Source: Ruegeria conchae
Lineage (GTDB): Bacteria > Pseudomonadota > Alphaproteobacteria > Rhodobacterales > Rhodobacteraceae
Reading direction: 5' to 3'
Length of the DNA stretch: 64,000 bases
NCBI RefSeq assembly: GCF_000192475.1
Contig: NZ_AEYW01000004.1
Location: 1-64,000, forward strand
Positions 34,914 through 44,302 of the stretch are shown here, piece by piece (within the stretch, counting starts at the first letter, position 1; every line of letters starts with the position of its first letter). Position numbers and translations under genes: made by a program. Under the pieces are notes generated by a model that saw only the letters and a program-made list of their open reading frames with translations, was not told where the DNA came from and searched no databases.

Positions 34914-35273
34914 TCACCCGACAATCAATGGGCGGCGTTTGGCGAACTCTGCGACAACTGCCTCGACATCCTCGTCGGCCACACCGTGATCAATCAAGGT
35001 CGCACGCAGCACCACTTCAAGCTCATCAAAATGAGCGTCGTTGATATCGAGATGTGAGTGCAGCTGTTTCAGCTGTTTGTCCGTATAAGACGCTGGTCCG
35101 CCAAGCAGGGAAGCAATGAATTTAGTCTGGTGATCAACCATCCGGGACATATCGACCTCGTCGAAGAATGGCCCGATGTCATCGTTATCAAGAAGGGTAT
35201 CGTAGAAAGAGAGGACGATCTTGCTAACCTGCGAAAATCCCCCGTACTTCTCATAGAGCGTGCGTTCAGCCAT
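34914..35273 (-). CDS. Group I-like truncated haemoglobin
   Basis: A 119-residue 2-on-2 globin: LYEKYGGFSQVSKIVLSFYD (helices A-B with B10 Tyr24), FFDEVDMSRMVDHQTKFIASLLGGP (E helix region, split by family glycine), and the proximal histidine segment LKQLHSHLDINDAHF (His72 as F8). AAGGG seven bases upstream supports ATG 35273. Members bind O2 or NO and act in detoxification or sensing. Its stop is three bases from the adenylate cyclase start, so both are made from one transcript. Confidence 0.88.
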   Translation of the reverse strand: MAERTLYEKYGGFSQVSKIVLSFYDTLLDNDDIGPFFDEVDMSRMVDHQTKFIASLLGGPASYTDKQLKQLHSHLDINDAHFDELEVVLRATLIDHGVADEDVEAVVAEFAKRRPLIVG

Positions 35274-35425
35274 ACCAAAACCCTTTCAAAATAGTACGAA
35301 TAGGGAAGCGCTCCCATTGTCAAAGACTACAAATTCTACACAGTTCAATTCAAGTCTGCTGCCGTCGCTGCATTCTGACGCCATTCGGAGCTTTGCCGAA
35401 GGGCGTCATGGTTCTAAAAACTATG

Positions 35426-36256
35426 TCAGCGGCGTTCGACGATAATCTCGGCATACTCGGAAGAAATGCACAGTGAATCGTTGGTCGAGATGTCGAACCT
35501 TTTGATCAGCGCCATCATGTCATTGCGCAATGATGTCTGACCTTCGGCATCCAACGCTTCGAATGCTTTTTGCATCGGGCCGTAGAACGTGCGGAAATAT
35601 TCCATGAAATGCTCGGCTGACCGGTAGCGGAACATGAAGTTCTTGCGCCGAAACGATTTTACCGCGCACCGAGTGCCGAAATTCTGATCGATCCAATCCC
35701 GGCTTCCCCACATCGCCGGAGAGTTCACGCCCGCAGGCGGCGGCACATGCTTGCCAATCGTTTTAAACAGTTGCCCGATAAAGCTTTCTGGGGTCCAATT
35801 GGCCATGCCGATTTTTCCACCCGCCTTAACGACCCGCTGAAGTTCGGCAGCGGATTGTTTTTGATTAGGTGTAAACATTACCCCGAATGTGGACACTACC
35901 GCGTCGAATGACTGATCATCAAAGGGCAGGTTCTCGGCGTCTGCGACCTTGTAGTTTACGAACAGACCCTCGGCTTGGGCACGCTTGCCGCTGGCTTCCA
36001 GCAGGCTTTCGACATAATCGGTTGAGGTTACGTCGCAAAAGCGTCTGGCAAAGGCCAGTGTTGCGTTGCCGTTTCCCGCTGCCACATCAAGGATCGTTGA
36101 GTCGGCGCGCATGTCCATAGCTTCGGCAAGCTCTTCACCGGTTATCTGCAGCGTGACCCCGACCTTGCTGTAATCTCCGGCACCCCACGCTGCGTTCTGT
36201 TTGGCTTTGATTGCCGTGTAATCCGCTGTGGGTTCGATGGTTGATTGAATACCCAT
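35426..36256 (-). CDS. Class I SAM-dependent methyltransferase
   Basis: A 276-residue methyltransferase. Motif I is ILDVAAGNGNATLAFARR (about residues 59-76), followed by TSTDYVESLL, motif IV FDAVVSTFGVMF, and post-motif RVVKAGGKIGMANWTP. The C-terminal half, with FMFRYRSAEHFMEYFRTFYG, is typical of UbiE/phosphatidyl-type small-molecule methyltransferases. GGAGG about eight bases upstream supports ATG 36256. It is downstream of an alpha/beta hydrolase on the same strand, 78 bp away. The acceptor is unknown. Confidence 0.82.
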   Translation of the reverse strand: MGIQSTIEPTADYTAIKAKQNAAWGAGDYSKVGVTLQITGEELAEAMDMRADSTILDVAAGNGNATLAFARRFCDVTSTDYVESLLEASGKRAQAEGLFVNYKVADAENLPFDDQSFDAVVSTFGVMFTPNQKQSAAELQRVVKAGGKIGMANWTPESFIGQLFKTIGKHVPPPAGVNSPAMWGSRDWIDQNFGTRCAVKSFRRKNFMFRYRSAEHFMEYFRTFYGPMQKAFEALDAEGQTSLRNDMMALIKRFDISTNDSLCISSEYAEIIVERR

Positions 36257-36333
36257 GATTGATGTCCTCCGGGTGTTGTGCTGACCCTAGATCAGCGGTT
36301 TCAAAATAGCCGCATCTTCTGAATGCGTTTGAG

Positions 36334-37173
36334 TTATGCAGCTTCGAGATCAGGCCAGCTGAAATCGGCGATCGGCCGCTCGGCATTGGCAACATGCTCG
36401 AAGATTCTTGAATTGACCCATTCCGGCTGGAAGATTGGCGCCATGTGTCCAAGCTCGGGCAACAATGCGATACGTGCATTGGGCAACGTCTTGGCGATGG
36501 CCACGGCGACATTCTGAGCGATCTCAGGGGATTCCAGACCGGTCATCACCAGGGCTGGCATCTCGAGATTGGCCAGATCCTTTAACGTCCAGCTCTCGGC
36601 AAACCCGTTGGCAAAATCCGTCATGACTGACGAAATCTGGCCCGCAAATTTCTTTTTGGCCTTGTCGGGCAGGTTGTCCCAAAAACCGTCTCCGTTCCAG
36701 AAATCAAGGAAATGCTGCATTCCTGCGGCCGCATCACCCTCGGCAGCAGCGCCAGATACCAACCCAGACAAAAGCTTGATCTGTTGGAACAAGCGACGTC
36801 CTTTGTTGTTCCCATGAGCCAGAAAGTGAAACGCAGCCGGTTCATAGACAGTCAGGCTTTTGACCAGATCAGGGCGCATCAGGGCGATTTTGATTGCGAT
36901 GCCGCCACCGTTCGAGTGACCGACCAAATGAACCGCGCTGCCCAGCTTTTCGATTTCTCTGATTACGGAGGCCGCCGAAATTGCCGCCCCCTTTTGGCTG
37001 TGATCGCTCGCCAAAGGTGCACGACCATAGCCGGGCAGATCAAAGGCATGAACATCAAAGCGACCGTCAAGATCGGCTTCCAGTTGGCTCCACTGAGCGC
37101 TGCTGGATGCGGAGGAATGCAATGCGACAATCGGTGCATTGCTTGCTTCGGTAGACCTAAATGAAATTGTCAT
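36334..37173 (-). CDS. Alpha/beta hydrolase
   Basis: A 279-residue hydrolase with the usual order: VALHSSASSSAQW at the oxyanion strand, nucleophile elbow VGHSNGGG (Ser about 87), VMTGLESPEIAQNVA carrying the acid region, and ELGHMAPI with the catalytic histidine. No signal peptide. It is the first gene of the minus-strand arm and diverges from the histidine kinase across a promoter with six TGAAACA motifs, so it may be a target of that two-component system. The substrate is unknown. Confidence 0.82.
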   Translation of the reverse strand: MTISFRSTEASNAPIVALHSSASSSAQWSQLEADLDGRFDVHAFDLPGYGRAPLASDHSQKGAAISAASVIREIEKLGSAVHLVGHSNGGGIAIKIALMRPDLVKSLTVYEPAAFHFLAHGNNKGRRLFQQIKLLSGLVSGAAAEGDAAAGMQHFLDFWNGDGFWDNLPDKAKKKFAGQISSVMTDFANGFAESWTLKDLANLEMPALVMTGLESPEIAQNVAVAIAKTLPNARIALLPELGHMAPIFQPEWVNSRIFEHVANAERPIADFSWPDLEAA

Positions 37174-37220
37174 CGTACTTACTCACTTGCGTTTGAGATG
37201 AGCAATAACTGACGGTTCAT

Positions 37221-37399
37221 TGTTTCATTGAAATTTCCGAAATAAGCGCAAAGTGTTTCAGTTGTTGCTCTGTGAAGCAGGTCACACAACGCGCTATCTG
37301 TCTCTGAAACATGGGAAATTACGGCCGGAATTTGCGCCACCCCGACCGGTTTGAAACAATTGAAACATTAGATGCTGATTTTGAAATGGCGCTGAAACA
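37221..37399. promoter_or_regulatory. Cluster of six TGAAACA sites in a divergent promoter
   Basis: The 247-bp gap between the hydrolase and the histidine kinase holds two TGTTTCA copies (37221-37227, 37254-37260) and four TGAAACA copies (37305-37311, 37352-37358, 37361-37367, 37393-37399). The first is part of the palindrome TTTCATTGAAA. Spacings include 33, 32 and 9 bp, so several sites lie on the same helical face. The orientation flips in the middle, matching the divergent transcription. The linked response regulator is the obvious candidate binder; this is inference. Confidence 0.65.
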
Positions 37400-37420
37400 A
37401 TGATACCGTAGAAAAATAGG

Positions 37421-39664
37421 ATGACGATGGACATGGCGAACGATTTTCAGGAAATCGAGAAGGCAAGGGACCTTCTGCGCGATGCAATCGAGTCTCTTAA
37501 GGAAGGGTTCGCCCTTTATGATGACGACCGTCGCCTGCTCATGTTCAACCAGCGCTATGCCGAGATGAACAAGGGTGTCGCGGACCTGTTAAAGCCCGGA
37601 CTAGACTGGGAAATCCTGATGCGCGAAACAGCGCGGCGCGGGATTTATGCTGACGCCATCGGCAATGAAGAACAGTGGGTCTCGGACCGATTGGCCAACG
37701 GGATCGAGTTCATTCAGGATTATGAACTGGCCGAAACGGACGGTCGAACTTATCTGGTGTCGGTCCATCCCACCAATCTTGGCGGCTTTGTTGTTACGCG
37801 CGAGGATATTACAGATCGCAAGCAGGCCGAGGCTGAAGAACGCGACGGAGACCTTCTGATCAGGAAGGTGCTGGATGCCAGTTCTGCAGTCGTGACGATG
37901 GCGCGCATTGGCGATGGCCAGATCCTTTATCGCACACCCGCCGCCCTTCAGATGTTTGGCGCCTCCAAGTTCGCGCGGGAGCATTACGCCAAGCCTGAGG
38001 AGCGCGCGGATTTTGTGACCTTGCTGTTGGCGGATGGTCATGTCGAAAACTTCAAGCTCGATTTGTGCAATGCCAATGGAAAGATTTTTCCGGCCTCAAT
38101 TTCTTCGCAGCTGATCGATTACAAAGGCGAAGAAGTAATCGTTACCAGTATTATTGATCTTACGGTTCAGCTGGAAGCCGATGCTTTGATCAGGCAGGTG
38201 ATGGAAGCGTATCCCGCCGCGATCAACATGACGCATGCAGAGACAGGTGAGGTCCTGTTTGCAACGCCGGAAATAAAGGCTCTGTTTGGTCCTGCCCGCA
38301 GTTCCAAATCTTACTATGCTGATCCGACAGAACGTCAGCGATACCTGAAAGACCTTCGCGAAGCGGGATCTCTCAAAGATCGGCGGATGGAGTTTGTTGA
38401 TGCAAATGGAAGAAAGTTTTGGGCTGCAGATTCTTCCCGCCTGATCGAATTCAACGGCGAAGAAGTCATCGTCTCGAACACACGAGATCTGACAGATGAA
38501 CTGGCGATTGAAGAAGAGCTCGCAAAGCAACGCGAGATGCTTTTCCAGAATGAGAAGATGTCAGCGCTTGGCGAACTTCTTGCTGGCGTGGCCCATGAGC
38601 TAAACAATCCGCTTTCCGTGGTTGTTGGGCATTCTCTCATGCTCAAGGACGAAATTACCGACCCCGATCTGACCGCCAGAATCGAGAAGATCAGCAATGC
38701 GGCCGAGCGCTGCGCGAAAATCGTTAAAACATTCCTGGCAATGGCGCGCCAGCAACCCAGCAATATCGAGGATGTCGATGTTGCCGGGCTGATCGCGACT
38801 GCGGCGGATGTCGTTGGGTATGGTACGCCATCAGATGGAATCCGCGTTGTGCAGAAAATTCCTGCTGATTTGCCACCGGTTGCCGCGGATGCCGATCAGA
38901 TCACCCAAGTTATCATCAATCTGATCATTAATGCGGAACAGGCCATGAGGTCATCTGAGCGCGGTGACCTGATCGAGCTTTCAGCGCGGCCGAGGTTTGA
39001 TTCAGGCATGGTCGAGTTGACGGTAAAGGACAATGGCCCGGGAATCCCCAAGGCCATTCGCGCCCGAATCTTTGAACCGTTCTTCACCACCAAGGAAGTT
39101 GGAGAAGGCACCGGTATTGGTCTCGCGTTTTGCCACAGGATCATACTGTCTCATGGCGGTCAGATTCGGCTTGATCAGAGCGACAGTACTGGCACCTGTA
39201 TGCGGATCTTGCTGCCTATCGGGGCACAGAGCGAGTTTATGGAAGATGAGCCGAAAGATTCAATTTCTTCTTCACTGTCTTTGAAGGCATTGGTGGTGGA
39301 TGATGAAGTTGAAGTTGGTGAGCTGCACGCAGAGATTCTGAGAAAAGAAGGTTTTGACGTCGATTTCGTCTCATCCGGTGAGGAAGCATTGCGCAATCTT
39401 CGCTCAGAAAACTATGACGTATTCCTGAGTGACTTGAATATGCCGGGTGTTGATGGACGAAAGATCTATCAGGCTCTGGTTGCCGAATTTCCGCACATGC
39501 TGAACAGAACGGCCTATGTGACCGGGGATACGATGGGGCAGGCTTCGCAAGCATTGCTTGGTGAATCCGGCTTGCCTCATCTCGAGAAACCCGTTTCGCC
39601 TTTGGAACTCAGAACCCTCGTGGGCAATTTGCTTGCCGAAGGGAAGGAAGCAACCGATGGATGA
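37421..39664 (+). CDS. Cytoplasmic hybrid histidine kinase with PAS domains and a receiver
   Basis: A 747-residue soluble kinase without membrane segments. An N-terminal PAS ([18 protein letters not shown]) is followed by two further PAS-like repeats (about 140-260 and 260-375), a HisKA domain with His392 ([10 protein letters not shown]), an HATPase with N box ([11 protein letters not shown]) and G boxes ([19 protein letters not shown]), and a C-terminal receiver with Asp671 (LSDLNMPG). ATG 37421 is used; ATG 37427 has better spacing from AGGA. Its end overlaps the response regulator start by eight bases. The PAS modules suggest a cytosolic redox or small-molecule signal. Confidence 0.9.
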   Translation: MTMDMANDFQEIEKARDLLRDAIESLKEGFALYDDDRRLLMFNQRYAEMNKGVADLLKPGLDWEILMRETARRGIYADAIGNEEQWVSDRLANGIEFIQDYELAETDGRTYLVSVHPTNLGGFVVTREDITDRKQAEAEERDGDLLIRKVLDASSAVVTMARIGDGQILYRTPAALQMFGASKFAREHYAKPEERADFVTLLLADGHVENFKLDLCNANGKIFPASISSQLIDYKGEEVIVTSIIDLTVQLEADALIRQVMEAYPAAINMTHAETGEVLFATPEIKALFGPARSSKSYYADPTERQRYLKDLREAGSLKDRRMEFVDANGRKFWAADSSRLIEFNGEEVIVSNTRDLTDELAIEEELAKQREMLFQNEKMSALGELLAGVAHELNNPLSVVVGHSLMLKDEITDPDLTARIEKISNAAERCAKIVKTFLAMARQQPSNIEDVDVAGLIATAADVVGYGTPSDGIRVVQKIPADLPPVAADADQITQVIINLIINAEQAMRSSERGDLIELSARPRFDSGMVELTVKDNGPGIPKAIRARIFEPFFTTKEVGEGTGIGLAFCHRIILSHGGQIRLDQSDSTGTCMRILLPIGAQSEFMEDEPKDSISSSLSLKALVVDDEVEVGELHAEILRKEGFDVDFVSSGEEALRNLRSENYDVFLSDLNMPGVDGRKIYQALVAEFPHMLNRTAYVTGDTMGQASQALLGESGLPHLEKPVSPLELRTLVGNLLAEGKEATDG

Positions 39665-40370
39665 AAAGAGAACGCATATCCTGGTGTGCGATGACGAAGT
39701 CGATGTGCGTGAAATGCTTCAGGAATATCTGGGCAAGCGTGGATATGAGGTTTCGGCAGCATCCGGCGGAGATGAGCTGAGGCAGATACTGTCTGCGAAC
39801 GGGGTCGACGTCATTGTCATGGATATCAACATGCCAAAGGAAGATGGCCTTTCAATACTTCGATCCTTGCGCCCTGAGAACACAACACCGGTTATCATGT
39901 TGACTGCAGCAGGCGACGTTATCGATCGCATCGTCGGATTGGAGATGGGGGCAGATGATTATCTGGGCAAACCTGTTGACCTTCGGGAACTTGAAGCTCG
40001 GATCAAGGCGATACTCCGGCGCGAAGCAATACATGAAACGGCGACCAAGGAAGCCCCCGACATCAACGGAGCACCATTTGGCGATTTTACATTGGATAAA
40101 GACGCGGCCAAACTTCTGGCCGCTGATGGTTCCGAAGTTCAGCTGACCGCTATGGAATACAACCTGATCAAGGTATTCGCCGAAAACAAGGGACGCGTTC
40201 TGAACCGCGACCAGCTGCTTGAACAGGCCCATGATCGATCCTGGGATCCATTTGATCGCAGTATCGATATCAGGATTTCCCGTCTTCGCCGAAAACTTGA
40301 ATCCAACCCGGAAAAGCCCGAGATCATCAGAACTGTGCGAGGCATCGGATATTTGTATGACCCAAAGTGA
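39657..40370 (+). CDS. OmpR-family response regulator
   Basis: A 237-residue regulator: receiver domain with acidic pocket CDDE, phosphoacceptor Asp56 (VMDINMPKEDG) and lysine in LGKPVD, then a winged-helix DNA-binding domain (VQLTAMEYNLIKVFAENKG, RSIDIRISRLRRKLE, RTVRGIGYLY). ATG 39657 has GGGAAGGAAG six bases upstream and overlaps the kinase stop, so the pair is coupled. It is likely to bind the TGAAACA cluster upstream of the kinase gene. Confidence 0.92.
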   Translation: MDEKRTHILVCDDEVDVREMLQEYLGKRGYEVSAASGGDELRQILSANGVDVIVMDINMPKEDGLSILRSLRPENTTPVIMLTAAGDVIDRIVGLEMGADDYLGKPVDLRELEARIKAILRREAIHETATKEAPDINGAPFGDFTLDKDAAKLLAADGSEVQLTAMEYNLIKVFAENKGRVLNRDQLLEQAHDRSWDPFDRSIDIRISRLRRKLESNPEKPEIIRTVRGIGYLYDPK

Positions 40371-40561
40371 AGGCACGTTTTTAACGAGCTGATTGCTAGC
40401 TTTAACGGGGATAATCGCCAAAGAAACGAATTGGCTGCGTGCAGAACCCTTCCGTAATCGTTACGAAGTTTGCCCGAGAGCCTTTCTGTGGTCCATCGTA
40501 GCGATACGTCAGTCTGAAGAAGGACACGCACTAGTAAGTCGACCACTCTGGGGCAATCGAT

Positions 40562-41761
40562 ATGCTATCAATCTCCGAACTACCCGAGATAGACTTTTCA
40601 TCGGAAGCGTATCAGAAGCGACCGTTTCAAACCCTTGCTGAGCATGCACGGAAATGGCGCATCGCCCGTAGTAAACGCGGCGTGGAAATTTTGGACTATG
40701 ACATTTGCAGGAACATGATCCTGGATCGTCGATTTGGCACAGGACATCCAAAGTTGATGCATCTGTTGGGCCTGCCGGAAGGACGTGCGCTAAATTACAA
40801 ACGTGAGTCTATATCCTTTTACAACCGCGGTGATAAACGGCGCAAATTACGACAGCCGATAGCGCGCCTGATGAGCCCGCACGCCTCTGAGGCGTTCCGG
40901 CAAGACATTAAGGATGTTGTCGCTGACATCATTTCTGACATCCCGACGCATACCAGAGTCGACCTGATCGAAGCACTTTGTGATCCCACGCCGTCGCGGG
41001 TCTATTGTTATTGGGTCGGTGCGGACAAAGGCGACGCGTCCTATATCGCCAGGACGTCGCACACGGTTCAGCAAGTTCATACGCGAGATCCGGAAAAGAC
41101 GCCGGAAATTGTCGAGGCGTTTGAAAGCCTGCTTGATTATGCGGACGCACGGATTGCTGCCGCGCGCGAAGCCCCTTCTGACAATCTGATTTCGGATTTG
41201 GTCCGGGCAGCGAACAATGATGAGTTTACGGATGACGATCTTCGGAATTGGGTTATCAAACTGGCAGAGGCGAATACCGACAACTCCTCTCATCAAATCG
41301 CAAGCACCATTATCGAACTGGCCTCACGCCCCGCTATCTGGCAAAGGCTGCGCGAAGATCCTGACGCAATTCCGATTGCCGTGAACGAAGTTATGCGTAT
41401 CCACCCACGATCAATCTCAACCTCTCGCGAAGCACTGGAGGACGTAGAAATCGGTGGCGTGCATATCGCCAAGGGCACACCGGTCTTTGCAAATATCGGG
41501 GCAGCCCATTGGGATGAGCGCTATTACCCGGAGCCTGAAAAATTTTCTCTCGAACGTGCTGGGCAGCCAGCTCATCTGAATTTCGGGGGTGGTGTATTCT
41601 CTTGCCTGGGGCGTTACGCGATCACAATCGAGGTTGAAGAAGTTGTCCGATATATGACCCAAACCTTTCCGCGCATTCGGTTGGATAAGGCAGAATTCAG
41701 TCATTCACCGATGTTCACAAATGTGACCGATCTACATGCGACACTTGCTCCTCTGAGCTGA
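40562..41761 (+). CDS. Cytochrome P450 with an unusual I-helix
   Basis: A 399-residue soluble bacterial P450. The haem loop is FGGGVFSCLGR with Cys348 as thiolate ligand, and the ExxR motif lies in NEVMRIHP. In the oxygen-binding I-helix the expected A-G-x-D-T-T reads A-N-T-D-N-S (residues 237-242), so the conserved glycine and the proton-relay threonine are both asparagine. Residues before the loop (GRALNYKRESISFYNRG) are normal. No ferredoxin or reductase is adjacent. GGGG eight bases upstream supports ATG 40562. The substrate is unknown, and altered oxygen activation or peroxide use is possible. Confidence 0.87.
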   Translation: MLSISELPEIDFSSEAYQKRPFQTLAEHARKWRIARSKRGVEILDYDICRNMILDRRFGTGHPKLMHLLGLPEGRALNYKRESISFYNRGDKRRKLRQPIARLMSPHASEAFRQDIKDVVADIISDIPTHTRVDLIEALCDPTPSRVYCYWVGADKGDASYIARTSHTVQQVHTRDPEKTPEIVEAFESLLDYADARIAAAREAPSDNLISDLVRAANNDEFTDDDLRNWVIKLAEANTDNSSHQIASTIIELASRPAIWQRLREDPDAIPIAVNEVMRIHPRSISTSREALEDVEIGGVHIAKGTPVFANIGAAHWDERYYPEPEKFSLERAGQPAHLNFGGGVFSCLGRYAITIEVEEVVRYMTQTFPRIRLDKAEFSHSPMFTNVTDLHATLAPLS

Positions 41762-41866
41762 TCAATACGTGTTTCGGTGAATTGAGAAATTTACACCCAA
41801 GGTTGTTGTCAGCCGATACCACATCCGCCAAGGTGCACATTCTACTCATCAAATGCAGGGGCACCC

Positions 41867-42658
41867 ATGTTGCAACTTTCTGAGCGAAAAGAATTTGCGG
41901 TTATGACTTGCCAGGAAGCGGGAAAAGTCGCGGCCGAGTATTTTGCAAATCGGGATGCGCTGCTGGTCGACCAAAAGGGCGCTCAGGATTGGGTGAGTGA
42001 GGCAGATCGGAACGTTGAAACCTTTATTCGCGACAAGATCAGGGATGCTTGGCCCGAAGATGGAGTCTTTGGTGAGGAGCATGGTGCAAGCAAAGGGACA
42101 AGCGGGTTTGATTGGGTGATCGACCCAATCGATGGGACAACCAATTTTGTTAACGGGATTCCAGCCTGGACCATCGTTCTGGCCGGTGTGTCAAATGCGC
42201 AGACCCAGATTGGCGTCATCCATGATCCAAATGTCGACGAAAGCTATGTCGCCGTCCGGGGTGGAGGCGCAACGCTGAATAACGCCCCGATGCGGGTCGC
42301 TTCAGGCGTCGCGCTGGAGGAAGGAACCGTAGCTGTCGGATATTCAAACCGCATCGAAGCCCGCCACGTTGTTCCGATTATCGCAGATCTGATCGAACAT
42401 GGAGCGATGTTTCACCGAAACGCCAGCGGTGCTCTGTCATTGGCCTATGTGGCTGCGGGTCGGCTGCTGGGCTATGTCGAAGAGCATATGAATGCATGGG
42501 ACTGCTTGGCCGGTCAGTTGATGATCGCAGAAGCTGGCGGCAGGATTGAGGATCAGGATGCCGATGCCATGATCCGCAATGGCGGCCGGGTGATCGCAGG
42601 TACACCGGATGTGTTCGACACTTTGCGCGAGATAGCCGAGCGTGCATGGAAGACCTGA
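41867..42658 (+). CDS. Inositol-monophosphatase-family phosphatase
   Basis: A 263-residue, lithium-sensitive-type phosphatase fold. Metal-binding motifs are FGEEHGASK, DPIDGTTNFVNGIPAW and the late NAWDCLAGQLMIAEAGG. The family includes inositol-1-phosphatase, CysQ and histidinol-phosphate phosphatases. AGGGG five bases upstream supports ATG 41867. It ends five bases from the convergent histidine-phosphatase gene at the head of a sugar-phosphate/iron transport operon, which suggests hydrolysis of an imported phosphate ester. The exact substrate is open. Confidence 0.85.
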   Translation: MLQLSERKEFAVMTCQEAGKVAAEYFANRDALLVDQKGAQDWVSEADRNVETFIRDKIRDAWPEDGVFGEEHGASKGTSGFDWVIDPIDGTTNFVNGIPAWTIVLAGVSNAQTQIGVIHDPNVDESYVAVRGGGATLNNAPMRVASGVALEEGTVAVGYSNRIEARHVVPIIADLIEHGAMFHRNASGALSLAYVAAGRLLGYVEEHMNAWDCLAGQLMIAEAGGRIEDQDADAMIRNGGRVIAGTPDVFDTLREIAERAWKT

Positions 42659-42662
42659 GCGA

Positions 42663-43229
42663 CTAGTCGAGCGAGCACCACCCGCTCAACGGTTCAAGCG
42701 TCTTTAGATCGGCCTGCCAATAGTGGCCTTGCGCGGGTTGATCGTATCTCCGGTCAATGGGACGGCCCGATAAGATGCACCATAGCAGAGTGCCGACAGC
42801 CCCGTGCGTAACAATGGCAAGGTCGTTGCCATCGTGTTTTTCAACAATCGAAATCGTTGCCCGATGAATGCGTTGTTGAGCCTCTATTGCCGTTTCCCAA
42901 CCGTGAAAACTGGTAGCCGGGTGGTCAAAGAAAGCATCAGCAGCGGCTTCAAAAGCATCGCGCGGCAGAAAACCGGTGGTGCTGCGGTCATTTTCGCCAA
43001 GATCCGCATTTAGATTTACCGGCAGGTCTCGGGGCGTCGCTAGAAACTCAGCCGTATCGCGGGCCTTTTGCTCGGTGCTGGTCCAGATTTGAGAGACCTC
43101 CGAGAAGATCTCGGCGTTCGCAAACGCGGAAGCGCGGCGACGACCTGTTTCACTAAGCCCCCAATCCGTTACAGGAATGTTGGGGTCGATTACGACCTCG
43201 GGATGCGTGATGATCAGAAGCTTGGGCAT
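42663..43229 (-). CDS. Histidine phosphatase family protein with altered RHG motif
   Basis: A 188-residue member of the phosphoglycerate-mutase/histidine-phosphatase superfamily. The nucleophile segment is LLIITHPE: His9 is kept, but the RHG arginine is Thr8 and the glycine Pro10. The second catalytic His is H142 (IVTHGAVG). Other phosphate-binding arginines include R31/R32 (ETGRRRASAF). Its ATG directly follows the TAA of the transporter ATPase gene, so it is the last gene of that operon. A phosphatase with THP in place of RHG may have different substrate binding. Confidence 0.8.
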   Translation of the reverse strand: MPKLLIITHPEVVIDPNIPVTDWGLSETGRRRASAFANAEIFSEVSQIWTSTEQKARDTAEFLATPRDLPVNLNADLGENDRSTTGFLPRDAFEAAADAFFDHPATSFHGWETAIEAQQRIHRATISIVEKHDGNDLAIVTHGAVGTLLWCILSGRPIDRRYDQPAQGHYWQADLKTLEPLSGWCSLD

Positions 43230-44291
43230 TTATTCGGGCAAAAGCACGGGTCCTTTCTCGGCAAAACCCATCCGAATTTCTGCACCGGGTTCAAGCGGTG
43301 CATCCACATCGTCGTGCACCGCGAAGACCTGACCGAACGCTCCGGTCAGAGTGTACTCCATGCGAACTCCAACATAGGTTGCCTTGGCGACGGTGGCGGC
43401 GATGCCCTGCTCGGCGCCGATCACCAGACGCGAGGGTCGGATGGCGACAGTTGCGGGCCCCTGAGGCATATCGCGAGATGACAGCGTGTGGCGGTAGCCC
43501 TCGATCTCGATCGTTGCCATATCTCCTTCGACAGAGATGATCTGACAAGCCAGCAAGTTGGCTTCGCCAATAAAATCCGCAACGAAGCGATCATTGGGTG
43601 CATCGTAGAGCTGGCGTGGCGTACCGATCTGCGCGATGGCGGCATTCCGCATCACGACAATTTCGTCTGATACCGCCAAGGCCTCTTCCTGATCATGTGT
43701 CACATAGACGACCGTCAGGCCAAGATCCTGTTGGATGGCCCTGATATCCTCGCGCACCTGGCGGCGCAGTTTCGCGTCGAGATTAGACAGAGGTTCGTCA
43801 AATAGCAGCACCTGTGGCTCCAATACCAAAGCCCGCGCAACGGCGACGCGCTGCTGCTGTCCGCCAGACAACTCTGATGGCAAACGGCCATCAAAACCTT
43901 TCAGGCCAACCAGCTCCAAACCGTCCAGAGCGCGGCTGCGGGCCTCGTCTTTGGCAAAGCCCGAGAACGTGAGGCCATACATAACATTCTCAAGCACACT
44001 CATATGGGGAAACAGAGCGTATGACTGGAACACCATCGACACGTCCCGATCCGTCGCGGGCAGCTTGGTTACGTCGCGATCCCCGATGGTGATCTTGCCC
44101 GAGGTTGCCATCTCAAGCCCTGCGATCATCCTCAGCGTCGTTGTCTTGCCACAGCCTGAAGGGCCCAGCAGCGTAACCAGCTTTCCAGCTTCGACATGCA
44201 AGTTGATATTGTCGACGGCAACGACATCCTTGCCGAACATCTTTGTCACGGACTCGAACCGAACCGGCGCGGCTTTGGACTGCAGGCTCAT
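43230..44291 (-). CDS. ABC transporter ATPase, Afu/Fbp type
   Basis: A 353-residue ATPase: Walker A GPSGCGKTT, Q-loop MVFQSYALFPH, signature LSGGQQQRV, Walker B VLLFDEPLSN, H-loop VYVTHDQEEA, and a C-terminal TOBE-like beta domain (about 235-350). It belongs to the PotA/FbpC/AfuC subgroup. It is encoded between the double permease and the phosphatase, 11 bp after the permease stop, and powers import through it. Confidence 0.9.
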   Translation of the reverse strand: MSLQSKAAPVRFESVTKMFGKDVVAVDNINLHVEAGKLVTLLGPSGCGKTTTLRMIAGLEMATSGKITIGDRDVTKLPATDRDVSMVFQSYALFPHMSVLENVMYGLTFSGFAKDEARSRALDGLELVGLKGFDGRLPSELSGGQQQRVAVARALVLEPQVLLFDEPLSNLDAKLRRQVREDIRAIQQDLGLTVVYVTHDQEEALAVSDEIVVMRNAAIAQIGTPRQLYDAPNDRFVADFIGEANLLACQIISVEGDMATIEIEGYRHTLSSRDMPQGPATVAIRPSRLVIGAEQGIAATVAKATYVGVRMEYTLTGAFGQVFAVHDDVDAPLEPGAEIRMGFAEKGPVLLPE

Positions 44292-44302
44292 GTCAAACTC
44301 TC

